DNA of 64,000 nucleotides from Lingula anatina (lineage: Eukaryota > Brachiopoda > Lingulata > Lingulida > Lingulidae): contig NW_019773526.1 of NCBI RefSeq assembly GCF_001039355.2, forward strand, positions 90,033 through 154,032, written 5' to 3'. Shown here piece by piece: positions 36,810-50,210 of this stretch. The notes beneath the pieces are model-generated. The model did no database searches. It was given only the letters and a program-made list of their open reading frames with translations, and was not told the origin of the DNA. Positions within the stretch are counted from its first letter, which is position 1. Every line of letters begins with the position of its first letter. A program made the position numbers and the translations under genes.

Positions 36810-36819
36810 GTCACGTGAC
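36810..36819. promoter_or_regulatory. Perfect GTCACGTGAC E-box palindrome (CLEAR-like)
   Basis: A ten-base palindrome matching the known TFEB/MiT CLEAR consensus, in a GC-richer block about 70 bases before an ATG-containing stretch of no clear coding value. Close by, at about 36847, is GCACCTGGCAACGG, whose GGCAAC matches an RFX half-site. Candidate promoter for an upstream untranslated exon of the LRR gene; unproven. Confidence 0.35.
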
Positions 36820-37214
36820 TAGAAACCCATATCGATTACTCAAGCACCTGGCAACGGCGACAATAAACGTCCCGGGCCTCCATGTTCGATCGACACCGAG
36901 GCCCGTCGTTAAGTAAGTGTGGCCATTATCGTGGGCATCAGGCAACTGAAGATTTCCTTATTTTCAAAGTCGAAGTCCCTCTTTCTGTTGTGGACGACTG
37001 GAGGCGGGTTCCACATATCCCCTGCCCCGTTTCATTCCAGTTTGACGGGCTGAGAGGAGGTAGTGTGTCTGAACGCTGTCCTCAAGCTACATCCAACGCT
37101 GTGATTTCGGCGCGTCGAGGTAGGTAGGTGTTAATTAAGTGATTTGCCCCAACGACGAGATTGGCAGAGTCATTAATTAATGATACTGTATGTGCTTACT
37201 TTAATTTGATTCAC

Positions 37215-37217
<3 letters not shown>

Positions 37218-37251
<34 letters not shown>
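37218..37251. repeat. (GA)n microsatellite
   Basis: Pure GA dinucleotide run in intergenic DNA. Confidence 0.95.
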
Positions 37252-37254
<3 letters not shown>

Positions 37255-37625
37255 GGAATTGTGAGGGTAGGTTATGTTGCCTTGGGTCGATCAGCTGATG
37301 AAAAGTTCAACTTATGTGTTCTACCGGCAGCGAAGATTCCCGCACCACACAAGTCCTGTGCAAGGAAGAAGATGGCTTTAGACGAATACTGCATCTTTCC
37401 GGGTGCAATAAAAGATCCTGGTTGAACACCATTACCTCTTTCCACCACTCCCATACGCGAGAAGACTCTTAGAACATTAAAAATAACCGGAATATCGTAA
37501 TGAACAGCACGGTGTTAAATTAAAAACACATGCCATTCAGTATAATTTATTTTAGTCCAGACGCTAAGTCAGCATTTTATAGTTTACACATTTATTGTTG
37601 GCGTTTGTAACGCACAGTCCAAAAA

Positions 37626-37626
<1 letters not shown>

Positions 37627-37676
<50 letters not shown>

Positions 37677-37690
37677 GGAGAGAGGGGGGA
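37627..37690. repeat. Compound (TG)n(AG)n microsatellite
   Basis: TG repeats to about 37658 followed by AG repeats with minor interruptions. Confidence 0.95.
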
Positions 37691-38433
37691 GAGCTATTGG
37701 ATCCATGAGCACCGTCACGTCTTTGTTAAAATTAAATGACAAAAATACTCGGTACTCCAATATTTTGCTTCATAAACCAACTCCATGTCGTTAGAAATAT
37801 AATGATGAAACATAATACAGCCGATACTATTAATTAAGAATCCGCTATGTAAGAAACACTCCTTCGTCCTCAGGCATCTCTTTATCCAGCTTAGCTTGAA
37901 AAGAGTATTTACCAGTATAGCTTTTATTATTATATTTAAGTAGCACTTAAAATCATATGCTTTTAACTGTGGTAATAGGAAGCGCTCAGATTTCGATTTT
38001 TTTTCGACACAGACCACATGTACATTGTATTGTTGATGTGTCCTCGGAGTAAAAACAAACATGAACTTTGAACCAGTGAAGTGTTGAAAATTTGACCCCC
38101 GACTCCAATATTTACTCCATAAATATTCAGACACGGTCGCATGGTGAACTGATCACATTAATTGGCATTGAATTAAATCGATAAGTAATAATTGAGGAAC
38201 ATAAGCCACGTGTAAATAATGGAGTTCGCCGAATTTTGTACGGGGTTTGGGGGGGGGGGGGATTACTAACCTTTATTAGGGGCGCCTCTCTTTTCATTGT
38301 TCCAGAATTAAGAGATGTTATTTTATAGAATGGAATAACCGCCAAAACTTATTAAATGTACCCTAGAGAGAATGCAATATAATTAAACAATATTTTAACG
38401 ATTTAAGATACTTACTTTCTCAAGCACGCGCGT

Positions 38434-38473
<40 letters not shown>
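38434..38473. repeat. (CA)n microsatellite
   Basis: Pure CA run in intergenic DNA. Confidence 0.95.
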
Positions 38474-38475
<2 letters not shown>

Positions 38476-39144
38476 TCCTCTGTTGCTTCTATCCTATCAT
38501 TCGAGGTCTCTAAATTCATACGAGAGAAATACATAAATTCACAAAATTTTCACTAGATATTCACAGCTATGTCTCTAGTCAAATGATGGGATGTTGCTGC
38601 ACTATGTCGCGCCAGAAAAAAGTGCACGTAATAAAAACTAGTACAGGGCTGTGATATACGTTTGAATCGGTTTAAGGTATGGTTTTTTTTCGGGGAAATG
38701 CGATTATTTTCCCTCGCTATGTATTTGTATGTCAAATAAAGCACTGCCAGCCTCTCGAGACAAATACCTTGAACACCTGATATAAAAGTTCGAGGTGGTC
38801 TTTCCCATATCAGTCAGGTGACGAAAGTTATCTCACATATATCATCATGTCATTTCCTATATTGATATGAGCCATGTGCGTATAAAATAATGTACCTAAT
38901 GCAGGTGCATATGATCAGCGTATCTTGTCACAACAGTCTAGTCCATATCCGAACTCCTTCTTGCTTTCATACCATTCTACCTGTGGTGCATTTATAATAA
39001 TATCATTCCAGACTATTGCACGTCCAGTAAGAATTTAATGTTTATGATAGTAAAAACTATTACTGAGCATTTAAAACTACTATTGCCAACTTTTTCCCCT
39101 GCATTTTTACTTAGAAAGGTTACTTGAGAAAGCGTTCAGGCTGT

Positions 39145-39145
39145 G

Positions 39146-39205
<60 letters not shown>
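39145..39205. repeat. (AAT)n microsatellite
   Basis: About twenty AAT trinucleotides in intergenic DNA. Confidence 0.95.
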
Positions 39206-40365
39206 TTTTTTTGTTTATTTGACATTTCAAAAGCTTTTATTGTACCGTCAAGGCTGACACTTTCTGTAATCAATCACATATCTACAGAAAGAAAGTTGAT
39301 CCGCGATGTTATCAGAATTCAGAGAGCCAACCCCTTCTTTTAAGGAAATTGATTGATAACCGAACTGAATAAAACGAGAGGTCAGTGATCCGCGAGTTTG
39401 TGGTGGAGAGTTAATCGATTTTGTATACGTGGCGATTGCTGTTTTTGTTATTCGGTTGACAGCGCGGTGTGATTTATTGAGTGGCACTGGCTGACTAAAC
39501 TGTAACCAAAGTCTTCACACATTATTAACTCCGGCAGAGAAGTTTCCTCTGATCTCGGCCAGACGCGCGTTCATGCTACGCTTGATTACAATTATCGAAC
39601 AGTATGAGAAAGTGCTAATGTACCTTTTTAAGATACATTTAACAGCGAGGATATATGAAATGTTCATATGAAATTTAGTCCTAATCTAATTTCAATAGGC
39701 CTAGCCTATTTTTTTTTTCAAAAAATATTTTATGCATAGGCCTACGCCTACATTTTAAATTCTGTTGTTTTTTTTTCTTTTGCTAATTTTAACTTTTAAA
39801 GTGAATGTAATCCTCCTCACCATTCAGAACAGACAAAACTAATATCTAGCTACCTTGAAATTTCGAGATAATATATTTTTTTTTAACATGACACCAGTCG
39901 TCTTCCGTAACGTCTAGCCTCCTCGGGAGGAAACTTAAGTCAACAAGCTCAACTAAAACTCTGTAAATGAGAGCATAAACAACAAAAATTGTAAAGAACA
40001 TACCTCCTTCAATATATTGTGTTATAATATCCTTGAATAGCACTGACATTTATTGAATATTTAAATAAAAAAAAAATAAAATGCAACTTCACCCAGCCGA
40101 TCGCAGGTTTGTTTTAGACCGCTAGACGTCCGGCAGCAGCGTTCCAAGACAAGCTAATGTTTTACTGTTCCTTTGAAGTTGTATTAAAGTTAAACTGAAC
40201 AATAAAGTTCAAAAACAAACTTTATTTATGTTTTGACAGATTTTTATTGTTGATAAACGGTCGTTCTCGGTCAAAAGAGATGAAACGTCATGTCTTGTGA
40301 AACTAAGAATTTTTACACCTCCTTTTCTTGAAGAGTTTCTCATGCGCGTCGACTACGGTAAGCAC

Positions 40366-40475
40366 ATCGAGCTAGGACTTTAGATTCTTTGTGAAACACT
40401 CCTAATCGACCTAGCTAGGTCACTCAACTCGAGCTAGTCAAGTACGGATTTAAGATTCTTTGTGAAACGGGGGCC
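40366..40475. repeat. Direct repeat containing TCTTTGTGAAAC, probable mobile-element relic
   Basis: Two copies of a block (CGAGCTAG... followed by TTTAGATTCTTTGTGAAAC, then TTTAAGATTCTTTGTGAAAC) about 60 bases apart. No coding capacity; I take it for a short non-autonomous element, not a gene. Confidence 0.5.
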
Positions 40476-40862
40476 AGAAGTTGGCCAGGGTGCAGCTATG
40501 AAGCCATTTTATTTATTTGCGTATCGTTTTTATTGAGCAATCGGCCCATGATTTGTTTAAACGTGCCTTATCATGCAATGTAAGTATACACTGTGAGAAC
40601 TTTTACCTGCACATGTAGGCCTACTACATGTCTCGATCGTCAGCTGAGACGTATCTTTCTGTGAAGTGTGTGACGATAAAAAACAAAAACACCGTTCATT
40701 TCTGCCCAGTAACGACCCATGACTCTTTATTGTTTTTGGTCAGCTTCTGAAGTTAGATTTATAAAAATATTAATAATAATAATAATATTATGAACTCTTT
40801 CATCACTTTTTAAATCTATTGGATACTATTCTAAACTGAATATAAGGGTGCTTTCCCAGAGA

Positions 40863-41065
40863 TTTAGATCGATCTAAAGATTAAGATTTAGATCGACCTA
40901 ACTCCCTGGGGGTTCACGCTAAATTGCAGTCAGCCGAGTGGGCACCATAGTTAATTACCCCCTTACAGCTTTTAGTAGGCGGGACAGACGCTTAAGCCGG
41001 CCAAGCTGACAGTAATCTAGTGAGACTCCCCACAGGGATAGATCGATCTAAAAATCTATGGAAAT
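40863..41065. repeat. Element built around TTTAGATCGATCTAAA palindromes
   Basis: A perfect 16-bp palindrome at 40863-40878, a one-sided variant (TTTAGATCGACCTA) at about 40887, and TAGATCGATCTAAAAATCT near 41040. The outer copies are preceded by TTTCCCAGAG and followed by ATGGAAATGGGG. It looks like a small palindromic MITE with related ends; target-site duplications are not clear. Confidence 0.5.
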
Positions 41066-42073
41066 GGGGTGTAAGTAAACGGCAGACTTGGATATGCAGG
41101 TGGATGAAAGGTCAACCGATAATTTAAGATAATTGACTACCATCCTGGTTTGAATAATTCAAATTACCTCTGTTCTCATTGTCATTCCGATGGAGCTTTG
41201 ATAAAGTTTTTTTCCATTCTTTTTTACATTAACATTGTCCAAAGAAAGAACGGAATATTGAAAACTATACTTTTTAACCTGCAGGTAGGCTACGTGCGTC
41301 ACAAATAAGGGATTGAGTAGTAACTTTGTACGTAGTTGATTTACAACGTTGAAATTGTTCATAAGAGACCATCCTATAATTAAAGATGAGGATTGTAGTT
41401 TGTCCATTCGAAATACACAAACACGACCACACAGGTATTATCAAAAGCGACCTACTAGTAGGATGAAAAAAATATATGAGTCACGAGATACGCTTTCTTT
41501 TTGTTTATTTTACCTCCCCTCCTTTAAACATTTTTAAAAGGCGTGCTTCATGTAGCACAAAAAATACATAAATTGTCCGACGGGATAAACTCATTTTCTC
41601 AAAATTCCCTTTCACTCCATATTCATAAAAATCGTTTTTTATTCTACAATAGTTCACGTCCTATTCATTTTCAAAACGTCAGAATCGTACCTAAATAATG
41701 TAAGATACAACTCAAGATACAACTCGCCAGTCACTAACTGCAGAAAAATTGAAAAAAATTGAATGTATGCAATTCGTTTAAGTTGAACTCTTCTTTAGAT
41801 TCAATGCAACACGAAACGGTAATCACTGTATGTGCCATACAAATGTTATTATTTAAAAAAATAAGGTTATTCACAAATATTTAAGTAACATTAACAGAAA
41901 CACAAGAGGCAATCTACAAACTTATTTTTATAAGACCACCATCTCCATCTTTTTAACTAATTTAATCATATAAGCTGAGATTGAGTAATCAATTTTCTTA
42001 TCTTTTTATTTCCAGTATGCCTGCATGCCTGTGAGTCCCTAAAAGAAGTCACCGTATCATACCCGCCACCAAA

Positions 42074-44889
42074 ATGTCGAAGAAATCAGCAGGTGGGAAG
42101 AAGAAAAAGGACGAGCCGCCGCCCCCGATCGGGCCGGGCAGTAAGATTTCGGCCTTGCCCAAGGTCGTCTTACGTCACGTGGACCAGACGCGGGGCTGGA
42201 AAGTGGACGCGAATTTCTCAACGTCTAATATGAAGGTCAGTGAATAATCATATTATTTATGTTTATGTGTGTCAGCACGTGAGACTTTATTCGACAAAAA
42301 GCATATTGAGTGTTCGAGTTACCCGTAACTTTGATTTATAAATGTACCTTGTGACGTATGTCCTTAAAAAGTGATATGGCCGAGAATCTTTTATGATACG
42401 AAAATGAAAATGACAAATTTATGACTCTAGAATAAGCAATGAAAGTCCTGTTTTACAACCCGTGTTATTACTTTAAAACCTATCAAACTACATTTATTTG
42501 TAATTGTTTATTTTCATTCTGTGTTTCTTCACGTTCCCTTTAATACTAGTAAATCTAAAATTTCAATAAGTTTCTATAATACAGTATTGTATCAGCCATT
42601 TTACGTACAATCTTCCTGGCTTTACTTAAATTATATTCTTACATATTCCAGGCTTTGCCAGAGCACATTTACAAAAACGAAGAGCTGTCAGACCGTCTTC
42701 GCGCCATCTCTGCGCCGAACAACAGGATGAAGAAAGTCCCTGGCGGAATTTCCGTCCTGCAGTCTATCGAAGAGATCGACTTCAAGCACAACACCATCAG
42801 CAAGCTCCCTGGAGCAGTCGTCAAATTAAAAGCCTTACAGTGGCTGGACGTTTCGGAAAATACCATCAAAGCTCTCCCAAAGACAATCCACAAAGCATCT
42901 TCACTAACCAAAGTCGTGGCGTCCAACAATAAAATTAAGAAACTGCCCAAAAAGATTGGCGACATGCCGGCGCTTAAGGAGCTAGACGTTTCCAACAATT
43001 CCCTTAAGACAGTACCCAAGACTGTATATAAGAATCCGATCAGGTTGAATATATCGGGGAATATGCTAGAAAAATTGCCCGACGTGAGCTTAAAAGCGGC
43101 ACATTTGAATGAGATTGACGTATCCCGAAATAGGTTGATAATGCTCCCCGAAAGTTTGGAAATGCTGAAATGTCTATGCTGGATGAACATATCCCACAAT
43201 TCATTCCAGGAGCTACCGGCGGCAATCGGGCAGCTACGGTTCTTAAAGTACCTGGACGCGTCTCACAATCAGATCCTAGACCTACCTGACGAACTCTGCA
43301 ATCTTGAGTACGCTCTACGAGAGTTGCATCTCTCTCACAACCAGCTCGACCGTCTGCCGGGCGATTTCGGGAAGCTACGGGAGCTCCAAATCTTCACATG
43401 TGCCCATAACCGTCTCAAGGGTCTACCTGCTAGCTTTTCTGACCTAAAGGCCCTGAAGAAATTAGACCTCGAGAAGAACCGTTTGCAGAGCATTGATCAA
43501 ATCAGCGGGCTACGATCCTGCCACACTATGTTGTTTGCACACAACCAGGTGACGTCACTACCAGATAACATAGATCAATGCTCGGCACTAACCACGCTCG
43601 AGCTCCAGCATAACGGGTTGAAGGCACTGCCAGAGGCACTGGGTAAAGCCACGTGCCTTAAGACAATTGACATTTCACACAATGAGGTAGAAGTGATACC
43701 CGAGCAATTAGGCGAGAGGCAACTTCTAGTCACGATCAACGCTGCACATAATAAGATCTCAGAACTGCCGCAAGATCTACGCCGCCTTCGGACCCTCGAA
43801 ACCCTGAACCTGGCCCATAACAAGATGACCCACATACCGCTTAAAGAGTTCGCCAAAAATTTTGAAATGTTACTTCACCTCGACCTGTCGGCAAACACGA
43901 AAATAAACGAAGTAATCACTCCAAAATCTCTGCTTTCTCTCGGACTGTCCGAGATTCTTCTCAACCGACCCGAGAAGACGTTCGCCGACTTGGCCTACTT
44001 GTCTGAGCTGGACATCTCCAGTACTCAGATGGAAGAAGTTCCAGGCCCAGTGTGGAGACTCCGCTCCCTGACCAAACTGAACTTAGCCAACAACCACCTT
44101 ACCTCTCTCCCGGAAGAGATTTCCAAGCTGAAGGCTTTGCGCGAGCTGGACGTGTCCAAGAACCAGCTGACCGCTCTGCCGGACCAGATTGGAATCCTTG
44201 CCTGGCTGACGCGTCTTGATGTCTCGGAAAACCGCCTCGAGACTTTCAACCCCGAGCTCACCAAGTTACGGTACATGCAGCACCTGAATATGGCCCACAA
44301 CAAGATGATCATGTTGCCTGAACACTTCGGAGAAATGGGTCAAATGGTGACCTTGAACTTGGCCGACAATCGTCTGCAGTATCTTCCCAATGATCGTATC
44401 GACGTGATGGCGTCTCTAACTCACCTGGATGTCTCCGAAAACTGGATACAGTGCATTCCAAGCGACATGCCATACCTGTACCGCATTCACGTGCTTCTCT
44501 TGGCTGGAAACGACATCCGAGAACTTCCCAAAGACATGGGCAAGATGGCGATGCTGCAGAAGCTGGATCTCTCTGACAACCTCATCGCCGTCATCCCAGA
44601 CTCTTTGTGCAAGTGCTCGTGCCTGAAAAATCTAGACATTTCCGACAATCGCATCGTCACGTTTCCGCGTGGTCTGGACAATTTACGGAACAAACAGCAG
44701 TGCGAGGTGAAGGTCGAGAACCAGTTCACAGGCAAAGAGAAGCCGCCGCGCCCGAAGCTACCAGGCTCGGAAAAAGAGGAGGAGGCTAAATCGGCCAAAC
44801 CAAAGAAGGGGAAGAAGAGCGGAAAGAAGGCGCGTACGATCACACCGGGTGCCGCTAATGTTAAACCGAAGGGGGCCAAGAAAAAATAA
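42074..44889 (+). CDS. Intracellular leucine-rich repeat protein, 799 residues
   Basis: Two exons, 42074-42235 and 42652-44889, joined in phase 0 (TCTAATATGAAG|GTCAGT; TATTCCAG|GCTTTG). ATG in CCAAAATGT context is the first in frame. No signal peptide or membrane segment. Residues 1-54 start with a lysine cluster (MSKKSAGGKKKKDE) and a proline run. Residues about 70-725 are some 28 leucine-rich repeats of about 23 residues with the LDVSxNxLxxLP pattern of the SHOC2/PIRL/Scribble cytoplasmic class. Residues about 735-799 are a lysine-rich, low-complexity tail ending KPKGAKKK. No enzymatic, PDZ or death domain is visible. Likely a cytosolic protein-binding scaffold, perhaps small-GTPase or cytoskeleton related, inferred from repeat class only. 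The exon is GC-richer than its surroundings, consistent with real coding sequence. Confidence 0.93.
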
Positions 44890-47800
44890 AACTGTGTACC
44901 TAGATCCCCTTGGGGTTAATCTGTCAGGAAGCTCTGATCTCTTAGCTAGTCTCTTGTTCTGACTTACAGAAGCAGTTTTGTCCTTTAAAAATGTAGTTTA
45001 CCACTGGTTTCGTATTATTTCCATTAATTTCTGTGCCGGTTACAGAAAAGTGTCACGGAATTACAAAAGTGTCACGTGTCCTTGTCCAGCCTGTGTTACA
45101 GCATGGCAGTGAACCGTGTGACGGAAAGTCTCGAGTAGATGGGGGTTAAATGATAAATAATATTGCAAGACTCCCATACATGACAGCATTACTCTGTGCG
45201 TTTACGACTGATGATCAGGTGCTGTCAGAACAATTGCTGGTGTCTTTGCATCGTTTCACCTTCATTAAGGATATGTAGAGAAAGAGAGACTTTTAGACAA
45301 TTTTGTTATCTACGCATCATATTAGTTTCATTTCATATATTGAATAGCCAGTCCAGGATGGACTATGATGATGTTTTGTAACACAGCGACGTTAGGTGGC
45401 GCTGCTAGCAACTTCATTTTGATCATCCTTTATGTTTATATATTTTTTTACTATTATCACATAATGTATGACAAATAGTAGTTACGGTTTCAGTTACAGT
45501 TAGCTTCATTTTTCGTCGTTATTACAGCATGTCGGCTTGTGCGTATCAAAATGTGACTCCTGAAGCCCGCTTTACAGAAAGATTGTTTACATGGAATTAT
45601 TCGTTATAAGATATAAGGTTTTGACAAAAATATTGTCTTTCATGGGACCTATGACCTTGCTCAATACTTGTATGTCATCTCCATAATGGCTTACTCTACG
45701 CATTGAATCTTATTTTACGCATTCCTTTCAACATGCATTGACTTCCTATTTCTACGCAAGCGGCTTCACGCTTATTCCCCATTTCTTATTTTTGAACGGG
45801 GTCAAGATGTAATATGTTCAGAATTATTGTTTTATTTTGTTGCACTATCTTGAGAAACATATATAGATTTGTTTCAATTTCATTATTTTTTGGTATATTT
45901 TTGTACTATCTTAAGTTGCTAGTATAGGTATAAGGTGAAAGGGAGGAGTACTTAACCCGAGATTATGATAAAAACACAAATTAGTGAATTATGCATATGT
46001 ATCTGACTGCTATAATTAAAGATCAGGTTTTCTATGAAATTGCGATACTAAATTATATGCATATTTTAAAGAAATTGGCGATTAACGCCAGTGCTGCTAA
46101 GTGACATATTTGGTAAAAAAAAAGGATGGAAATAAGATTAACACCTTACATTACTGTTGCTTAATTGCTGTAGCATACCTTTCTTTAAACAATTCATATC
46201 AATTAAACCATACGTTTTGATAATAATTAATCGTTCTCTTTCATATTTGTACGTAGGTGTTTTAACTCTAGTGTCATTATTAAAGCCGTATTGTAGACTA
46301 TCTGTAGTACTTACATTACTTGCATATAACTATATGCTCTATGTAGCTTAAATGTCACTAAGAGCTATAAATTGCATCATCTAACCGTGGTACAATCTCT
46401 GCTATCATTTAAAATAGTAAAGAAATCACCACCAGTATACGGTATAACAATGTTACATCATTTATTCAGAATTTCAGATCTGATGCTGTCTATTTTCTTG
46501 GTTTTAAAACCTTCTCCATATTACCCGCATATCTAGGCGGACGGGTTGACACTGCTTAGATACAGACCTTTTTTATCTAGGTCATTACAGACATTTTCTA
46601 TTTAGGTCATTCAGACTTTCCTTTTCTAGGTCAATCTTTGTAATTGACAAGATCGTCTGCTTGAATCTGGAGCTCGGGTTTGATGATCATAGAGAGGATG
46701 AGAATATATATTGATAAATTTGGAAATTAGAATGCACGGGCACTTGGTGAAATGTAGAGGGCTGAGGGCAATAAAGGAGAGTATGAGTAGCAAATGATTT
46801 TACAGTCTGTAAATATTGAATAAATATTATTGGAATACAGTACAAGTACACTTGGACTTAATGGCTTTTCATTGAACTGTAATTTTGCAAATATATGTTT
46901 GGTCTACTGGTTGTTTTACATGTGTGTTTCCGGTTCAACTTTGAAGAATTTTTTATCGTCGATGCTTTACTTCTAAGATTTTCAGATTTTACCGATTCAT
47001 ATATCACGTTGGCATTCTGAAATCTTCTAAACGAAGAATAAGTAAGGAAAGAAAGAAAAGAAACGAAGGATGATAACGCACGACATAGGCCCTGTTGCCG
47101 AGCACAGGCAGTGGAAAAAAAGGCATGATTTCTTAAGCTTGCGGTCACGTCTGTCGCATATAATACGACACCGCTGTAGTTATTACGTATTGTACAATAC
47201 ACATATTAATTAAAGCTATTAATCAATACACCAATTTCAAAAGTAAAATCCTGCCTTCTTTATGATTTCTGATTCAGTAACTTTCCCGGTATAGTACCAA
47301 GTCATACCACCTGAAAACCGCGTTCAGAAGAAAAAAAAAAGAAGAAAAGAAATAGTATCACCGGCGGCTTTATTTCCCCAATGTTTTTCATAAAATTCGC
47401 ATCTTCGCAATTGCTTGAAGGGAAATCGCACCTCTTCTTACTTGAATAGAGTCAATACCTTACCCGGCATGGCACCATCCACTGTCATACCCTTTCATCA
47501 AAAAGTGCTGTCTCCTCGGTAGGATTATAGCAAATTTTTTCAAAAGCCACGTCACAATATTGCTTCTCCAATTCATACATTTTGTTTTTTTAAGCCCCCC
47601 TCTTGGGTTCCTGCTTCTCAAAACTGCTCGTATGGTCTTACAGTACCCGGGGCAACTCCACAATCGACATTTGTTTATTTTTTATTCATTTATATATTTA
47701 TAAATTTTTATCAAACAAACGTCTTAACAAACGTCAGGGGACAGTTGAGTCGCACAATATATTTATGTTGCGAATCTTAACTCCGAAAAGTGACACACAA

Positions 47801-48274
47801 TTACCTTGATGAAGATGTTTTCATTATTTTCAAATTCCAGGAGCAATATGTTATCGAAGAGACGATAAACCGGTATTTGCCTTCATAAACTTGTTTCGAC
47901 TAGGCTTTTTTCACCAAAAAGCGATAAAAGAATATAAAGCGTGAAATTATCGGAAGAAACAATGGATTTCCAATACGATAAATATATTAAGTTACGTTCT
48001 TTTTGCCTGGCATATAAACGATATACGTAAGCTGCACAGGTGTACAAATAAACACTCTCACCGTAAAAACTCATGGGATCAAAGTTCAACCCAACAGGTA
48101 ACAGGTGGATTGCATCGCCATCTACCGGGCGTCGCACCTGTTGTATCACGTGACCGGCTTGGATACGTGAATTGCGTGCATGGAAACAATGGTCAGTGGA
48201 ACGATGGCGCGGTCCTGCTGAACTCGAAGTGACAATATCTCCGAGTGTTCAATCAAATCTAATAATCAGCCGTA
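44890..48274. other. LRR gene 3' UTR and intergenic sequence
   Basis: AT-rich, without a supportable coding region. AATAAA at 46819-46824 is one candidate transcript end, and earlier ones exist. At 48145-48153, TCACGTGAC (an E-box one base short of the CLEAR palindrome) lies about 120 bases upstream of the next gene's ATG and may belong to its promoter. Confidence 0.5.
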
Positions 48275-50174
48275 ATGCCTCATGCTGGATTCGAGGGACC
48301 CGTGGCTGTTCAACGCCCGGCCACAACTGGTGGACTATGGTAAGTGACACGCTGCATTATTAGAGAAATTGTAACACTGAGTATCGCTTTCACTCATTGA
48401 GAGCTATCGTTGATAGCTAATTGCAAATTGGACCTGATTGCTGAACCACGCTTTTTCAACTTGAGTCGCCATTTGAAAGTTTTGACATGTAATTCGATAT
48501 TTCAATTGAAGGTATTTCTATATTTTGATTGTACGATAACGGAAAATAATGACAAGCACTCCTGAAAAATTGTCAGCAATTGTCATTGTTAACATATAAT
48601 GAGCCTATTCACCGTGCCTAGCGTATTACAATTTTTCCTTAGGTTGTATAGACTAAAACCTTGGCTAATTTTGCCAGGTTCTGAACATTTTTAATGGAAA
48701 ACCTACTGCCATCCCCCCGTCTAACGATAGATATCCAAGATAAGTTTCCACTTGCGACGACTGGCACATTAATTATTTAACAACAAATCAAGAAAATGTC
48801 CGATAATAAATGAATAATACATAACATCATTTCAGTTAATTGAGTGCCTGCTTTTATACAGTGTATTCAACTATCTAATGTGGGTATGCAATGCACTCGC
48901 TGCTTCGTAAAGCGCTATATACTGGAAATTGCTAACGTGACATCGCATAAACAAAACTTTGATTACAAATGCAAATCAATACGTTGACGCAATCTAGTTT
49001 ATTTGACATCGAAAAAAAAAGGCATCGAAATTTGCAAATATAATTTGGACCATTTTGTATCATAAATTTCTCTTCTGCTGTGGAACCGATTCAACCTTTA
49101 TCGTATTTGCACCGGTTTTTATACAATGACGCATGGTGGGGGGAGGCATTCCATATCAAAGAAACTATGGGAGGTTTATTATGCTAAGCTGTTTACATGT
49201 AAAAGCGCGTGAGTACACAATTTAAATAGAGTCACCAACAGCGTTATCAAAGCACCTGGTTTATTGTATTATGTCTGGACCCTGCGCGTGGTGAATGAAA
49301 TATGCAAATATTTAGAGTCATGGCTTACTGTGACGACACTTGACAATTTTCCATGGTGTTTTTTCATCCTTTTTATTTACATTTTCCAGCCCTTTTTCGA
49401 TTGCTTGATTTCAGTTATCTTTTGAAAAAAATTTTTTTTTTTACATTTTTATGTGTCAACATAACTTTGAATTTTATTTTTTCTTGGAATTTTTTAATTG
49501 AAACGTAAACTTGTATATATATTTTTATTATCATAAATATTATTTCATTTTCCCGTCTCTTTCGTCGTTTATTAAATTATTTATTCATATTTCATTCATT
49601 AATTATATTGTCAACTTACGTGTCTTTCAGAAATAATTTAATGGAACGTATTTCTTAACTATAACAATAGTCTGTTCATAAATAACCACTCATATGTTCT
49701 CAGTCCAGATTTAACAACTTAGCTAACACACAGGCGATAAGTAACATGGAAGAAGAAAGCTTTGTAGCTAGGCAGTCTGTTGACTTACTCTCCACATTGA
49801 AATGGTCCAATAAATCAAGTATCGAAATAGTATCGACTTTACTGTGTGAAGGACTGTTTTAGACGATAAGGGACGATAGTTTATGTACTTGTAGTTGTCA
49901 CGTCGATTTCAAAAACGCATCTCGGCTAAATCTTTTTGGTCCTCCCAGTTGCTTCACAGACAATCAAAAACACACCCGCACACTCACCTGTAAAAGTACG
50001 GAGAGAGAGAGAGAGAGGGAGAGAGAGAGAGCGCACTAATCTGACCTAAAAACCAGTACACCCATTATTTTCGCTTATCTTAATATAGGCCTACACATAC
50101 AGACTTGGCTTCAAGTATATGTATTTTCTTAGAATAAACTCCAACTGTTTGATATATGCCGGTCTGCCAACAAA

Positions 50175-50210
<36 letters not shown>

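Larger units (their letters stand above)
35886..42073. other. Intergenic region between P450 and LRR gene, no gene recognised
   Basis: About 6.2 kb without a coding pattern I can support. The first few hundred bases should be P450 3' UTR. Just before the LRR start codon, an acceptor (TTTCCAG) at about 42015 suggests the LRR transcript has an untranslated upstream exon, perhaps near the GC-richer block at 36800-37130. The region also holds several microsatellites and palindromic short repeats, listed separately. Confidence 0.55.

Noticed and set aside
36882-37127. 81-residue frame starting MFDRHRGPSL
   Set aside because: Composition is not convincing, there is no splice-linked continuation, and the patch fits a promoter or untranslated exon better.
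49984-50035. GAGA run as a regulatory GAGA-factor site
   Set aside because: A plain GA microsatellite in an intron, one of several in the window.
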